From the NCBI RefSeq assembly GCF_013618865.1, contig NZ_JABSOE010000006.1:1-64000 (forward strand): a stretch of DNA of 64,000 nucleotides, read 5' to 3'. This document shows, in pieces, positions 9,625 to 17,710 of this stretch. A program made the position numbers and the translations under genes. This stretch comes from Phocaeicola faecicola (GTDB lineage: Bacteria > Bacteroidota > Bacteroidia > Bacteroidales > Bacteroidaceae). The notes beneath the pieces are model-generated. The model was given only the letters and a program-made list of their open reading frames with translations, was not told the origin of the DNA and searched no databases. Numbering within the stretch: position 1 is the stretch's first letter; every line of letters begins with the position of its first letter.

Positions 9625-11115
9625 TTAAAAAGGTATATTTTCCAAATTGTCTTTTGTAAGGGTTACCTTATATCCGTCGGTAAGGTTGGCACCCGGTATT
9701 CTTTTGACTGCAAGCCGGAAGTTGAAGCCTCCTTGAACCACCGGATACATGAAAATGGCTACTTCTTTGTCCGAACTGATTTCGATTTGATTCAAAGTCA
9801 AGGTAACGGGCAGGTCATCGGGAGTATTGATGGATGTATCTGAACTGTAAAGTCCTTCGAATTCTCCATATCCGATGCTGTAAATTGCTTCTTTCAGTTT
9901 CTCAGCATCATTTAGTACGTAGACTTTTCCTCCACTCCAGCCAAAAGTGTATCCTTCCATGTCTTCTACAGTGATAGCCATACTGATTGTTTTCTGGGTT
10001 GCTCCGCCCGATGTAGGGGGATTGTACGGAAAGTCAAATTCCAGTGTGTATTCTGGTGTTTCCGAATTAACCGCAACTTCCAATTTTTGATAGCTGTCAT
10101 AATATTCAGTATTCCATTTGGGGATGTAGACAACGTACTCTTTTGTTCCTTCTGTGCAGTAAACTTCAAACCGTGCTTCTCCAGTTGTAAGGGTACCTTT
10201 CTCCACATACATATCTTTTTCTGGATGTCCGTGCAGTTCTTTTACGATACGTTCTACCTGCGGCCATTGATTTTTTTCTATAAGATAAATTTCATGTTGA
10301 TTCAGTTTTTCTCCTCCTCTTATGGCGGTGATATTTATCTTTTTCTTTGTCTCCTTGGTGATGACAACCTGTACAGAAGAAGTTTCGTAATTAATTTCTT
10401 CTACCGGATATTTTAGATAAGGGATTTCTGGCACTGGTCTTGACAGTAATAAAAAGTATTTCTCCGGATGCAATGGTGAATTAATAATCCATTGGAAATC
10501 CGGGCTTTCTATGGTCATTTTGTGTATATAACTGTCGCTGTCCGGCATTTTTCCTGCTTCCAGTTGTGTAGTAAACATCGTCAGTTTTTCTTCCTTTACC
10601 AGAAAAACTTCTTTATGAAGATATTCCTGTGGTACATTGACATTGATAGTTGTTTTTCTGATACCATCCGGTTTGGAAATGTTACAGTCTATTTCTTTTT
10701 CTATATGGCCAAAAGCGACGAAGTACTCCAGTTGGTTTCCTGAGTGTGTAACAGGAATATAAGATCCGTCAGAGGCTTTCTGAAAGATATTGATGAAAAT
10801 TTCCGATTTGTAATATTCGGATAAATCTTTAAAGGTAACATTGCTTGAGTTTATTGGCTGAGACAATAGGAAATCTGCTTCTGAAACCTTTTCATACTTA
10901 CCGGACTCATCAAAAATATTCCTTTGCAGGATTCCGATACAATATTCTTCAGTCTTGCTTTGTGGAAGATTTTTGATTGAAATTGTCAAAGATGCTTCAA
11001 TAGAAGCAGCGGGTTCTTGTGTAAAAATCGGTACGTCTGTAAGTGAATTCTTCGTACATGAATCCGTCAATATAAGTATAAGGAATATACTTATAAGTTT
11101 AAAGGGGATTTTCAT
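9625..11115 (-). CDS. Uncharacterised lipoprotein, first gene of the PUL operon
   Basis: A 496-aa protein if started at ATG 11115, which places a lipobox at Cys20 (LILTDSC); an upstream ATG at 11145 would spoil the signal peptide. I do not recognise the family. The sequence is beta-rich with repeated segments of roughly 80-100 residues (for example INVNVPQEYLHKEVFLVKE and INITAIRGGEKLNQHEIYLI), suggesting two or three Ig-like modules, then a glycine-rich C-terminal part. It ends 22 nt before susC and is in the same orientation, so it is probably co-expressed and surface exposed. A glycan-binding role is a guess from position only. Confidence 0.6.
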   Translation of the reverse strand: MKIPFKLISIFLILILTDSCTKNSLTDVPIFTQEPAASIEASLTISIKNLPQSKTEEYCIGILQRNIFDESGKYEKVSEADFLLSQPINSSNVTFKDLSEYYKSEIFINIFQKASDGSYIPVTHSGNQLEYFVAFGHIEKEIDCNISKPDGIRKTTINVNVPQEYLHKEVFLVKEEKLTMFTTQLEAGKMPDSDSYIHKMTIESPDFQWIINSPLHPEKYFLLLSRPVPEIPYLKYPVEEINYETSSVQVVITKETKKKINITAIRGGEKLNQHEIYLIEKNQWPQVERIVKELHGHPEKDMYVEKGTLTTGEARFEVYCTEGTKEYVVYIPKWNTEYYDSYQKLEVAVNSETPEYTLEFDFPYNPPTSGGATQKTISMAITVEDMEGYTFGWSGGKVYVLNDAEKLKEAIYSIGYGEFEGLYSSDTSINTPDDLPVTLTLNQIEISSDKEVAIFMYPVVQGGFNFRLAVKRIPGANLTDGYKVTLTKDNLENIPF

Positions 11116-11536
11116 AAATAAAATTTTAAGGTTAATAATATGCATTTAAATGTTGATTCCCTGTAATTGGTCTATGTGTCTATACTTGATTTACAAAGTA
11201 TTAAAATTCTTCAAATCATAGTTTATGTTCCTTAAGGTTTAAAGTCTGATTATATTGTGTCCTTATTTAGTATTTAACCTGATATTCAGATTATATTCCC
11301 TGGTTAGTTAAGCCTAAGTGCATTTTCTTTGTATATTAATAACAAAAAAGTGTTTTATTTGTTTGGAGATTTCTTAAAATACTTTTATTTGTTTACAATA
11401 ATTAACTTTTGAGGTTGGTCTTGGAAATAATTAAATGTATCTATATATTTAGCTTTTGATAGTTTAATGCATCTGTTTATATAACCTTTACGAAGAAAGT
11501 AACTTTTTATCCGTAAGGAAAAGAGAATGTTGATTT
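11116..11536. other. AT-rich leader region upstream of the PUL
   Basis: No open frame or RNA gene is recognisable in this AT-rich stretch. It must hold the PUL promoter and leader on the minus strand, but I find no good match to TAnnTTTG with a -33 TTTG at proper spacing. The promoter may be sigma-factor specific or diverged. Confidence 0.4.
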
Positions 11537-11585
11537 CCTCCTCTGATTATATAATCCACGCCGTGGATTATATAATCAGAGGAGG
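11537..11585. repeat. 49-nt near-perfect palindrome (24-bp arms, 1-nt spacer)
   Basis: The arm at 11537-11560 is the exact reverse complement of 11562-11585, with a single C at 11561 between them. Read on the plus strand it is followed by GATTTTTAT, so it could end a plus-strand transcript, but no plus-strand gene lies upstream. It sits between the PUL leader and the terminator of the RNase E/G gene. Function is unknown; see findings. Confidence 0.8.
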
Positions 11586-11700
11586 GATTTTTATAAACTG
11601 CGATGTCGCTGTTGTTCTTTTCTTTCTTTCAGAAGTTTTGGGAACTTGATTGGCTGGAGAATCTGCCGCCGTCATTTAAAGAATGTCATGATACCTTCCT

Positions 11701-11742
11701 GAAAAAAGAACGGAGAGGCAAGTCAGGAACTTACCTCTCCGT
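11701..11742 (-). terminator. Terminator of the RNase E/G gene
   Basis: The stem ACGGAGAGG (11710-11718) pairs with CCTCTCCGT (11734-11742). On the minus strand it is followed by TTCTTTTTT. It lies 35 nt after the stop codon of the RNase E/G gene. Confidence 0.75.
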
Positions 11743-11776
11743 ATAATACCTTTACTGGAGATTTTGAGTACAAATG

Positions 11777-13393
11777 CTATTTCATCTCAAACTCCTCTTT
11801 CATATCCAGTTCTTCGCCGAATACATCATAGAATTTATATTCCAGCATGGCCAGGCTCTGGTTCGGAATGACTTTAATGCCGAAGCCGAACTTCATCTGC
11901 CATTTGCGTTTCAGCGAGACGATTCCCTGATTGACATAAGCTGCCACATAAGGGTGGATATGCAATGTAAATTTCTTTACCTTCAGTTTGTTGACCAGGT
12001 AGTCAATTTTACTTTCCAACGTATCTGTAAATAAGATGGAAGGCTTGATCTTGCCTTTCCCGAAGCAGGTAGGACAATTCTCATCGGTAGTGACATCCAT
12101 TGCCGGACGTACCCGCTGGCGGGTAATCTGCATCAGTCCGAATTTGCTGAGAGGCAGGATGTTATGCTTGGCCCTGTCTTTCTGCATGTTCTGGCACATC
12201 CGTTCATACAGTTTCTGACGGTTCTCTGCCAGGTTCATATCAATGAAGTCTACTACGATGATGCCCCCCATGTCTCTAAGCCGGAGCTGGCGCGCCAGTT
12301 CGTCGGCTGCTCCCAGGTTGACATCGAGTGCATTAGCCTCCTGTCCGTTGTCTGATTTGGAACGGTTTCCGCTGTTTACGTCCACTACATGCAATGCCTC
12401 TGTATGTTCGATGATCAGATAGGCTCCGCTCTTGTAGGACACCGTCTTTCCGAACGACGACTTGATCTGTTTGGTAATGCCGAAGTTGTCAAAAATAGGC
12501 AACTGTCCTTTGTATAGTTTGACAATACCCGTACGTTCCGGAGCAATCAGCGCAACGTAATCTTTTACTTCATTGTAAACGGCTTCATCGTTTACATAAA
12601 TATTTTCGTAAGAAGGATTGAACAAATCGCGCAACATTGCTACTGTGCGGCTTGTTTCCTCGTATACCAAAGCCGGCATTTTAGTGGCCTTCTGCACTTT
12701 GGTAATGGTTTCTTCCCAATGTTTCAGCAGCACCTTCAGTTCGGCATCCAGTTCGGCTACCCGCTTGCCCTCGGCTACGGTGCGTACTATGACTCCGAAA
12801 TTCTTCGGTTTGATGCTTTGCAGCAACTGCTTGAGTCGTGCGCGCTCTTCGCTCGACTTGATTTTTTGAGAAACCGAAACCTTGTCATTAAACGGTATCA
12901 GCACCAGATATCGTCCGGCAAAAGAGAGTTCACATGTCAGACGCGGCCCTTTGGTAGAAATGGGCTCCTTGACAATTTGCACGATGACTTCCTGACCCTG
13001 CTGCAATACGGAAGAAATGGCTCCGTCTTTTTCAATGTCTGGCAGCATGGAAGCCTTGGACATGGGATACAGTTTCTTACGGTCGCTGATAACCTGTTTC
13101 AGATACTTCTGGTATGAATAAAATTGAGGTCCTAAGTCCAAATAATGAAGGAAAGCGTCTTTTTCAAAGCCCACATCCACGAAGCAGGCATTCAGTCCGG
13201 GCATTAATTTCCGTACTTTTCCCAGGTACATGTTGCCTACAGAGAACGAAAGGTTCCGTTCTTCCTTCTGAAACTCTACCAGATTCTTGTCTTCGAGAAG
13301 CGCGATAGAGATCTCTTTCGGCTGTACGTCTACTACTAGTTCGCTTGTCACTTGGTTACTTGGTTTTAAATTAGAATATTCAATTTGCTGCAT
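11777..13393 (-). CDS. rng: Ribonuclease E/G family endoribonuclease
   Basis: A 538-aa enzyme when started at ATG 13393 (MQQIEYSNLKPSNQ); a start nine codons upstream is also open. The N-terminal core TSELVVDVQPKEISIALLED leads into an S1-type RNA-binding domain with YLGKVRKLMPGLNACFVDVGF, then the catalytic domain with DMGGIIVVDFIDM and MQITRQRVRPA. The zinc-link motif CPTCFGKGK near the C-terminus is intact. It processes rRNA and starts mRNA decay. It follows the 30-aa basic peptide gene and an HU gene on the same strand, a common Bacteroidales order. Confidence 0.93.
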   Translation of the reverse strand: MQQIEYSNLKPSNQVTSELVVDVQPKEISIALLEDKNLVEFQKEERNLSFSVGNMYLGKVRKLMPGLNACFVDVGFEKDAFLHYLDLGPQFYSYQKYLKQVISDRKKLYPMSKASMLPDIEKDGAISSVLQQGQEVIVQIVKEPISTKGPRLTCELSFAGRYLVLIPFNDKVSVSQKIKSSEERARLKQLLQSIKPKNFGVIVRTVAEGKRVAELDAELKVLLKHWEETITKVQKATKMPALVYEETSRTVAMLRDLFNPSYENIYVNDEAVYNEVKDYVALIAPERTGIVKLYKGQLPIFDNFGITKQIKSSFGKTVSYKSGAYLIIEHTEALHVVDVNSGNRSKSDNGQEANALDVNLGAADELARQLRLRDMGGIIVVDFIDMNLAENRQKLYERMCQNMQKDRAKHNILPLSKFGLMQITRQRVRPAMDVTTDENCPTCFGKGKIKPSILFTDTLESKIDYLVNKLKVKKFTLHIHPYVAAYVNQGIVSLKRKWQMKFGFGIKVIPNQSLAMLEYKFYDVFGEELDMKEEFEMK

Positions 13394-13469
13394 ACATAAA
13401 GAACAAACCTGAAAGACCATAAAAGTGCTTTACAAGTTTGTTCTTTATTGAAGTCGGACAGACTAACAA

Positions 13470-13562
13470 TTATTTTTTGCTTTTATGTCTGTTCTTTCTC
13501 AGTCTTTTTTTACGCTTGTGTGTAGACATTTTATGTCTTTTTCTTTTCTTTCCGCTTGGCAT
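13470..13562 (-). CDS. 30-aa very basic AURKAIP1/COX24-like peptide
   Basis: ATG at 13562 opens 30 codons ending TAA at 13470. The product starts MPSGKKRKRHKMSTHKRKKR and is about two thirds Lys, Arg and His. This composition and the KRKKRLRK core match the AURKAIP1/COX24 (mS38-like) small protein annotated in Bacteroidetes, thought to bind the small ribosomal subunit. It lies between hup and rng, where I recall the same small gene in related genomes. Assignment is from recognition, not from a search. Confidence 0.75.
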   Translation of the reverse strand: MPSGKKRKRHKMSTHKRKKRLRKNRHKSKK

Positions 13563-13599
13563 AGCTTCAAAATTTTATAGGGTTAATACTAAATGTTAA

Positions 13600-13875
13600 T
13601 TATTTTTTCACTGAAAGTGTAAATGTCTTTGCCGGTTTGAACGCCGGGATATTGTGCTCAGGAATAATGATTGTTGTGTTCTTAGAAATGTTGCGTGCAG
13701 TTTTCTGCGCTCTTTTCTTAACAATGAAACTTCCGAAGCCGCGAAGGTATACATTCTCTTCGTTTGACAAAGAGTCTTTTACAGAATCCATAAAGGCTTC
13801 GAGTGTAGTTAAGACAGTCTGTTTGTCAATACCTGTGTTCTTTGAAATCTCGTTTACAATATCTGCTTTAGTCAT
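13600..13875 (-). CDS. HU-family DNA-binding protein
   Basis: A 91-aa single-domain HU/IHF protein: helical N-terminus MTKADIVNEISKNTGIDKQ, the GFGSFIVKKRAQKTARN beta-arm entry, and the arm region ending IPAFKPAKTFTLSVKK. The arm tip reads NTTIIIPEHN in place of the usual RNPQTG and lacks the intercalating RNP Pro, but the following IPAFKP is standard. It bends or coats DNA as a dimer. A possible -7 box (minus) lies at 13921-13928. Confidence 0.93.
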   Translation of the reverse strand: MTKADIVNEISKNTGIDKQTVLTTLEAFMDSVKDSLSNEENVYLRGFGSFIVKKRAQKTARNISKNTTIIIPEHNIPAFKPAKTFTLSVKK

Positions 13876-13920
13876 TTCGCTAATAATTATTGTTATACGT
13901 TATCTTAATTTTTTGGACTG

Positions 13921-13928
13921 CAAATATA
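13921..13928 (-). promoter_or_regulatory. Candidate -7 box for HU gene
   Basis: The minus strand reads TATATTTG, matching TAnnTTTG, about 46 nt before the HU start. No TTTG at the -33 spacing was found. Confidence 0.45.
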
Positions 13929-14003
13929 TAGCTTTTCTTGTTCTTTAAGAAATTTCTAACCTACAAATTTATAAAAAAGTGTGTAATCCTCTCCTAAATC
14001 CTT

Positions 14004-14011
14004 TATTTTTG
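14004..14011 (+). promoter_or_regulatory. Candidate -7 box for mutY operon
   Basis: TATTTTTG matches TAnnTTTG and lies 44 nt before the mutY start codon. Confidence 0.45.
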
Positions 14012-14054
14012 TGGCCGGATAAATGAAATATTATATTTAATTAATGTTTAGAGG

Positions 14055-15122
14055 ATGAATAACTTGGCTGATGTGCTGATTGATTGGTATGAGCGGAACG
14101 GAAGGGATCTGCCCTGGAGGCAGACAACCGACCCGTATAAGATATGGATTTCTGAAATTATTCTGCAGCAGACGCGTGTGGCTCAGGGATATGATTATTA
14201 CTGCCGTTTCATCGGGCGCTTCCCCGACGTGGCTTCTCTGGCCGAGGCCGGGGAGGATGAGGTGATGAAATACTGGCAGGGGCTGGGTTATTATTCCAGG
14301 GCCAGGAACCTGCACGAGGCTGCCCGTTCGATACACGCGGCCGGAAGTTTCCCGCACTCTTATAAAGAGGTGTTGAAACTGAAGGGAGTGGGGGAGTATA
14401 CGGCTGCAGCCATCTGTTCGTTTGCCTACGGACTGCCGCATGCGGTGGTCGACGGAAATGTGTACCGGGTGCTTTCGCGCTGGATGGGGGTGGATACGCC
14501 GATTGATACGACCGAGGGGAAAAAGGAGTTTGCGGCATTGGCCGATGCGCTTCTCGACCGTGACCGTCCGGGGGCGTACAACCAGGCGATTATGGATTTC
14601 GGGGCATTGGTCTGTACGGCAGCGGCTCCCCGTTGCGAGGACTGTCCGCTGAAGGACAGTTGTGTGGCCTATGCCGGGAAACGGGTGGCGGATTTGCCCT
14701 GTAAGGCTCGCAAGACCAAGGTGACAGACCGTTTTTTCAATTATTTCTTCATTCATACCGGCGATGCCTGCTGGCTGCACAAGCGGGGAAAGGGAGATAT
14801 CTGGCAGAACCTGTATGAGTTTCCCTTGCTGGAAACCAGCCGCTCTTACGAATTGGGGGAATTGCTGTCGCTGCCGGCCTGCCGCGCTTTGTGGGGAGAC
14901 CGGGAGGTAGAAAAGGTGTCGCTGGTGGAAGCCGGCCGCAAGCATGTGCTTTCTCACCGCCGTATTTATGCATCGTGCATTGAAATCCTTTTGAAAGACG
15001 GACATTTTGTGCCGGAAGGCTTTTTGAAGGTGAGGTTCAGCGAACTTGAGAAATTTCCTGTGTCAAACTTGATTTCTCATTTTTTTTCCTTAATTTTGAA
15101 ACCAAATCATAAAAATGAATAA
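14055..15122 (+). CDS. mutY: Adenine DNA glycosylase MutY
   Basis: A 355-aa base-excision repair glycosylase that removes A mispaired with 8-oxoG. Visible features: catalytic Glu34 in WISEIILQQTRV, helix-hairpin-helix LKGVGEYTAAAICSF (about 108-123), catalytic Asp133 in AVVDGNVYR, and an Fe-S cluster C187-x6-C194-x2-C197-x5-C203. The C-terminal part (about 225-340) is the NUDIX-like 8-oxoG recognition domain. The start is the ATG at 14055. ssb begins 2 nt after its stop, so the two are co-transcribed. Confidence 0.95.
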   Translation: MNNLADVLIDWYERNGRDLPWRQTTDPYKIWISEIILQQTRVAQGYDYYCRFIGRFPDVASLAEAGEDEVMKYWQGLGYYSRARNLHEAARSIHAAGSFPHSYKEVLKLKGVGEYTAAAICSFAYGLPHAVVDGNVYRVLSRWMGVDTPIDTTEGKKEFAALADALLDRDRPGAYNQAIMDFGALVCTAAAPRCEDCPLKDSCVAYAGKRVADLPCKARKTKVTDRFFNYFFIHTGDACWLHKRGKGDIWQNLYEFPLLETSRSYELGELLSLPACRALWGDREVEKVSLVEAGRKHVLSHRRIYASCIEILLKDGHFVPEGFLKVRFSELEKFPVSNLISHFFSLILKPNHKNE

Positions 15123-15124
15123 GT

Positions 15125-15568
15125 ATGTCTTTAAACAAGGTTCAATTAATCGGTAATGTGGGAAAAGATCCGGAAGTCAGGTATCTGGACAGTGGAGTGG
15201 CGGTAGCAACGTTTCCGCTGGCAACTACTGACCGTGCTTATACACTGCCTAACGGTACCCAGGTTCCGGAACGCACCGAATGGCACAACATCGTGCTGTG
15301 GAGAGGGCTGGCCGAGACTGCCGAAAAATATGTTCACAAAGGAGATAAACTGTATATTGAAGGAAAAATCCGTTCACGCTCTTACGACGACCAGAACGGC
15401 ATGAAGCGCTATGTGGTAGAGATTTTCGGCGACAACATGGAAATGCTGACACCTCGCCAGCAGCCGGTACAGCCTGCTGCTGCACAGCCGGTAAGTCCTG
15501 CTGCAGCCGTTTCTCCGACTCCCATACGGCCGTCGGAACAGGATGCATCGGACGATCTTCCTTTCTGA
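15125..15568 (+). CDS. ssb: Single-stranded DNA-binding protein
   Basis: A 147-aa SSB with an N-terminal OB fold (SLNKVQLIGNVGKDPEVRYL, residues 2-21, through about 112), a flexible Pro/Ala/Gln-rich linker, and the acidic partner-binding tip DDLPF at the very C-terminus. It protects ssDNA and recruits repair and replication proteins. It directly follows mutY and precedes the gldE-like gene, an order also seen in gliding flavobacteria (ssb-gldE). Confidence 0.95.
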   Translation: MSLNKVQLIGNVGKDPEVRYLDSGVAVATFPLATTDRAYTLPNGTQVPERTEWHNIVLWRGLAETAEKYVHKGDKLYIEGKIRSRSYDDQNGMKRYVVEIFGDNMEMLTPRQQPVQPAAAQPVSPAAAVSPTPIRPSEQDASDDLPF

Positions 15569-15722
15569 TACATACTGTCCGCTACGGACCTCCCGGTACT
15601 GTAACCGGGATTTGACTCGCCGTACCGAACATTCTGCCTTGCCGTACTTCTCTAGAACAGTAAGATGTATGGCAGGCTCGTGATGTGAGGAGGCAAAATA
15701 TTATTAACTAAAACTTAATTCC

Positions 15723-17072
15723 TTGGACCCTGATTCGTGTATATCCTATTTTAAGGATCTGTATGACGGTGTGACCGTCATGCCTCCGTCGGCAGGAGCG
15801 GTGGTAGCCTTGCTGCTGGCGATTTTGTTACTTTATGCTTCCGGTTTTGTCTCGGCATCTGAAATTGCGTTTTTCTCGCTGTCGCCTTCCGACTTGAATA
15901 AGATAGAGGAGGATGAGCATCCTTCCGACAAGCGTATTAAGGCACTGCTGGATGATTCGGAGCGCTTATTGGCTACTATTCTGATATCGAACAACTTTGT
16001 GAATGTGACCATCATCATGCTGTGCAATTATTTCTTTGCAGAGGTAATTGACTTTGGGGGAGCGCAGCTGCTGGAGTTTATCCTGATTACGGTGGTCCTT
16101 ACGTTTCTGCTGCTTTTGTTTGGAGAAATCATGCCTAAGATTTATTCGGCTCAGCATACGCTGGCTTTTTGCCGCAAAGCGGCTCCGGTAATCTGGGTCT
16201 TGCGCTCTGTCTTTTCTCCGGTATCCAATCTGCTGGTACATTCTACTTTCCTGTTCAACCGTCTGACACACAGGAAGAAAACGCATAATCTTTCGGTCGA
16301 TGAGCTTTCTCAGGCACTGGAACTGACCGACAAGAGTGAGATTTCCGAGGAGAGCAACATGCTGGAGGGTATCATCCGTTTCGGTGAGGAAACGGCGAAG
16401 GAGGTGATGACTTCGCGTCTGGATATGGTGGACCTGGAGATTCATACGGCCTTTCCGGAGGTACTGAAGTGTGTGGTCGACAATGCGTATTCCCGCATTC
16501 CGGTGTACGAGGAGTCGCGCGACAATATCAAGGGTATCCTGTACATCAAGGATTTGTTGCCTTACCTGTCTCAAGGGGCCGATTTTGAATGGCAGAAGCT
16601 GATTCGTCCGGCCTTTTTCGTACCGGAAACCAAAATGATTGACGACCTGTTGCGTGATTTTCAGTCGAATAAGATTCACATTGCCATCGTGGTCGATGAG
16701 TTTGGAGGTACGTCGGGTATCGTGACCATGGAGGATATCATCGAGGAAATCGTTGGAGAAATCAATGACGAATACGATGAGGAGCAGAAGACATTCGTCA
16801 AACTGGCCGACAATGTGTATGTGTTCGAAGGAAAGACACTGTTGTCGGATTTCTATAAAATATTGGATATCGATGCCGATGTCTTTGAATCGGTGGCTGG
16901 CGATGCGGATACTCTTGCCGGTCTGCTGCTGGAACTGAAGGGAGAGTTCCCTTCCCGTCATGAAGTGCTGGAATTCGAGAACTTCCGTTTCGAGGTACTG
17001 GAAATGGATGCCAGACGTATTCTGAAGGTGAAGGTAGTGATTTCTGAACCGGTAAAAAAAGAGGAAGACTGA
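15723..17072 (+). CDS. gldE: GldE-like CBS/CorC-domain membrane protein
   Basis: A membrane protein of up to 449 aa with an N-terminal DUF21/CNNM domain containing three or four hydrophobic segments (about 23-160, including SASEIAFFSLSPSDL and FGEIMPKIYS), two CBS motifs (about 205-325, with VMTSRLDMVDL and IVVDEFGGTSGIVTMEDI) and a C-terminal CorC/HlyC domain. The family resembles Mg2+/Co2+ transport proteins and GldE, a gliding-associated protein; most gut Bacteroides do not glide, so the role here is unclear. The frame opens at a TTG (15723); an ATG at 15780 is the alternative start and would remove 19 residues. Confidence 0.8.
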   Translation: MDPDSCISYFKDLYDGVTVMPPSAGAVVALLLAILLLYASGFVSASEIAFFSLSPSDLNKIEEDEHPSDKRIKALLDDSERLLATILISNNFVNVTIIMLCNYFFAEVIDFGGAQLLEFILITVVLTFLLLLFGEIMPKIYSAQHTLAFCRKAAPVIWVLRSVFSPVSNLLVHSTFLFNRLTHRKKTHNLSVDELSQALELTDKSEISEESNMLEGIIRFGEETAKEVMTSRLDMVDLEIHTAFPEVLKCVVDNAYSRIPVYEESRDNIKGILYIKDLLPYLSQGADFEWQKLIRPAFFVPETKMIDDLLRDFQSNKIHIAIVVDEFGGTSGIVTMEDIIEEIVGEINDEYDEEQKTFVKLADNVYVFEGKTLLSDFYKILDIDADVFESVAGDADTLAGLLLELKGEFPSRHEVLEFENFRFEVLEMDARRILKVKVVISEPVKKEED

Positions 17073-17707
17073 TGCCTTTGTACCGGAAATGGACATATGA
17101 GGGCGGATACTTCGGTATCTGGAAAGTAAACGAAGAGCCGGGAGCATTGAGAGCAATGCTTTCGGCTGATTTTCGTTATGACGAGGAACTGGCTTCGATG
17201 AAGGCTCTGTCGCGCAAGGTGGAATACGTGGCTGTGCGTGTGTTGCTGGCTGCACTGACCGGCAGCGAGAAGCGGATCTTGCATTATCCGTCGGGAAAGC
17301 CTTATCTGGAGGACGGCAGTTTCCGGATTACGGTTTCGCATACCAGAGGGTTTGTGGCTGTCGGCCTGCATCCCGAACGGGAGGTGGGAATCGATATCGA
17401 GTATATGTCGGAAAGAGTAGGGAAGATTGCTTCCCGGATATTGGGACCGGAAGAGGAGGCAGAGACTACGGTGGACCTTCTGCTCCACTGGTGTGCCAAG
17501 GAAACGATGTACAAGATGCTCGGTGCGCAGGAGGTGGATTTTGTCCGGCATTTCCGGATTATCCGTACGCAGGCAGATACGGCCGTAAAAAAAATACGCG
17601 GGATAGAGTTCCGCACTTCATCCCGCATGCAATTCGACCTGTCTTACTGGGTCGACCCTGATTTCGTATGTACCTGGAGCGTCGGCTTGCAGCCCTCCTG
17701 TGAATAA
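17072..17707 (+). CDS. 4'-phosphopantetheinyl transferase (Sfp-like)
   Basis: A 211-aa PPTase that would transfer the phosphopantetheine arm of CoA to a carrier protein. Key motifs are present: SGKPYL near 74, VSHTRGFVAVGL near 88, metal-binding GIDIE (106-110) and WCAKETMYK (140-148), the family WxxKEA-type helix. Its ATG overlaps the stop of the gldE-like gene by one base (TGATG), so translation is probably coupled. No polyketide or peptide synthase lies nearby, so the fatty-acid ACP or another carrier could be the target. Confidence 0.85.
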   Translation: MPLYRKWTYEGGYFGIWKVNEEPGALRAMLSADFRYDEELASMKALSRKVEYVAVRVLLAALTGSEKRILHYPSGKPYLEDGSFRITVSHTRGFVAVGLHPEREVGIDIEYMSERVGKIASRILGPEEEAETTVDLLLHWCAKETMYKMLGAQEVDFVRHFRIIRTQADTAVKKIRGIEFRTSSRMQFDLSYWVDPDFVCTWSVGLQPSCE

Positions 17708-17710
17708 TCA

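Noticed and set aside
14037-15005. 322-codon minus-strand frame opposite mutY
   Set aside because: Shadow of mutY; composition is rich in Arg/His/Pro and no family is recognisable.
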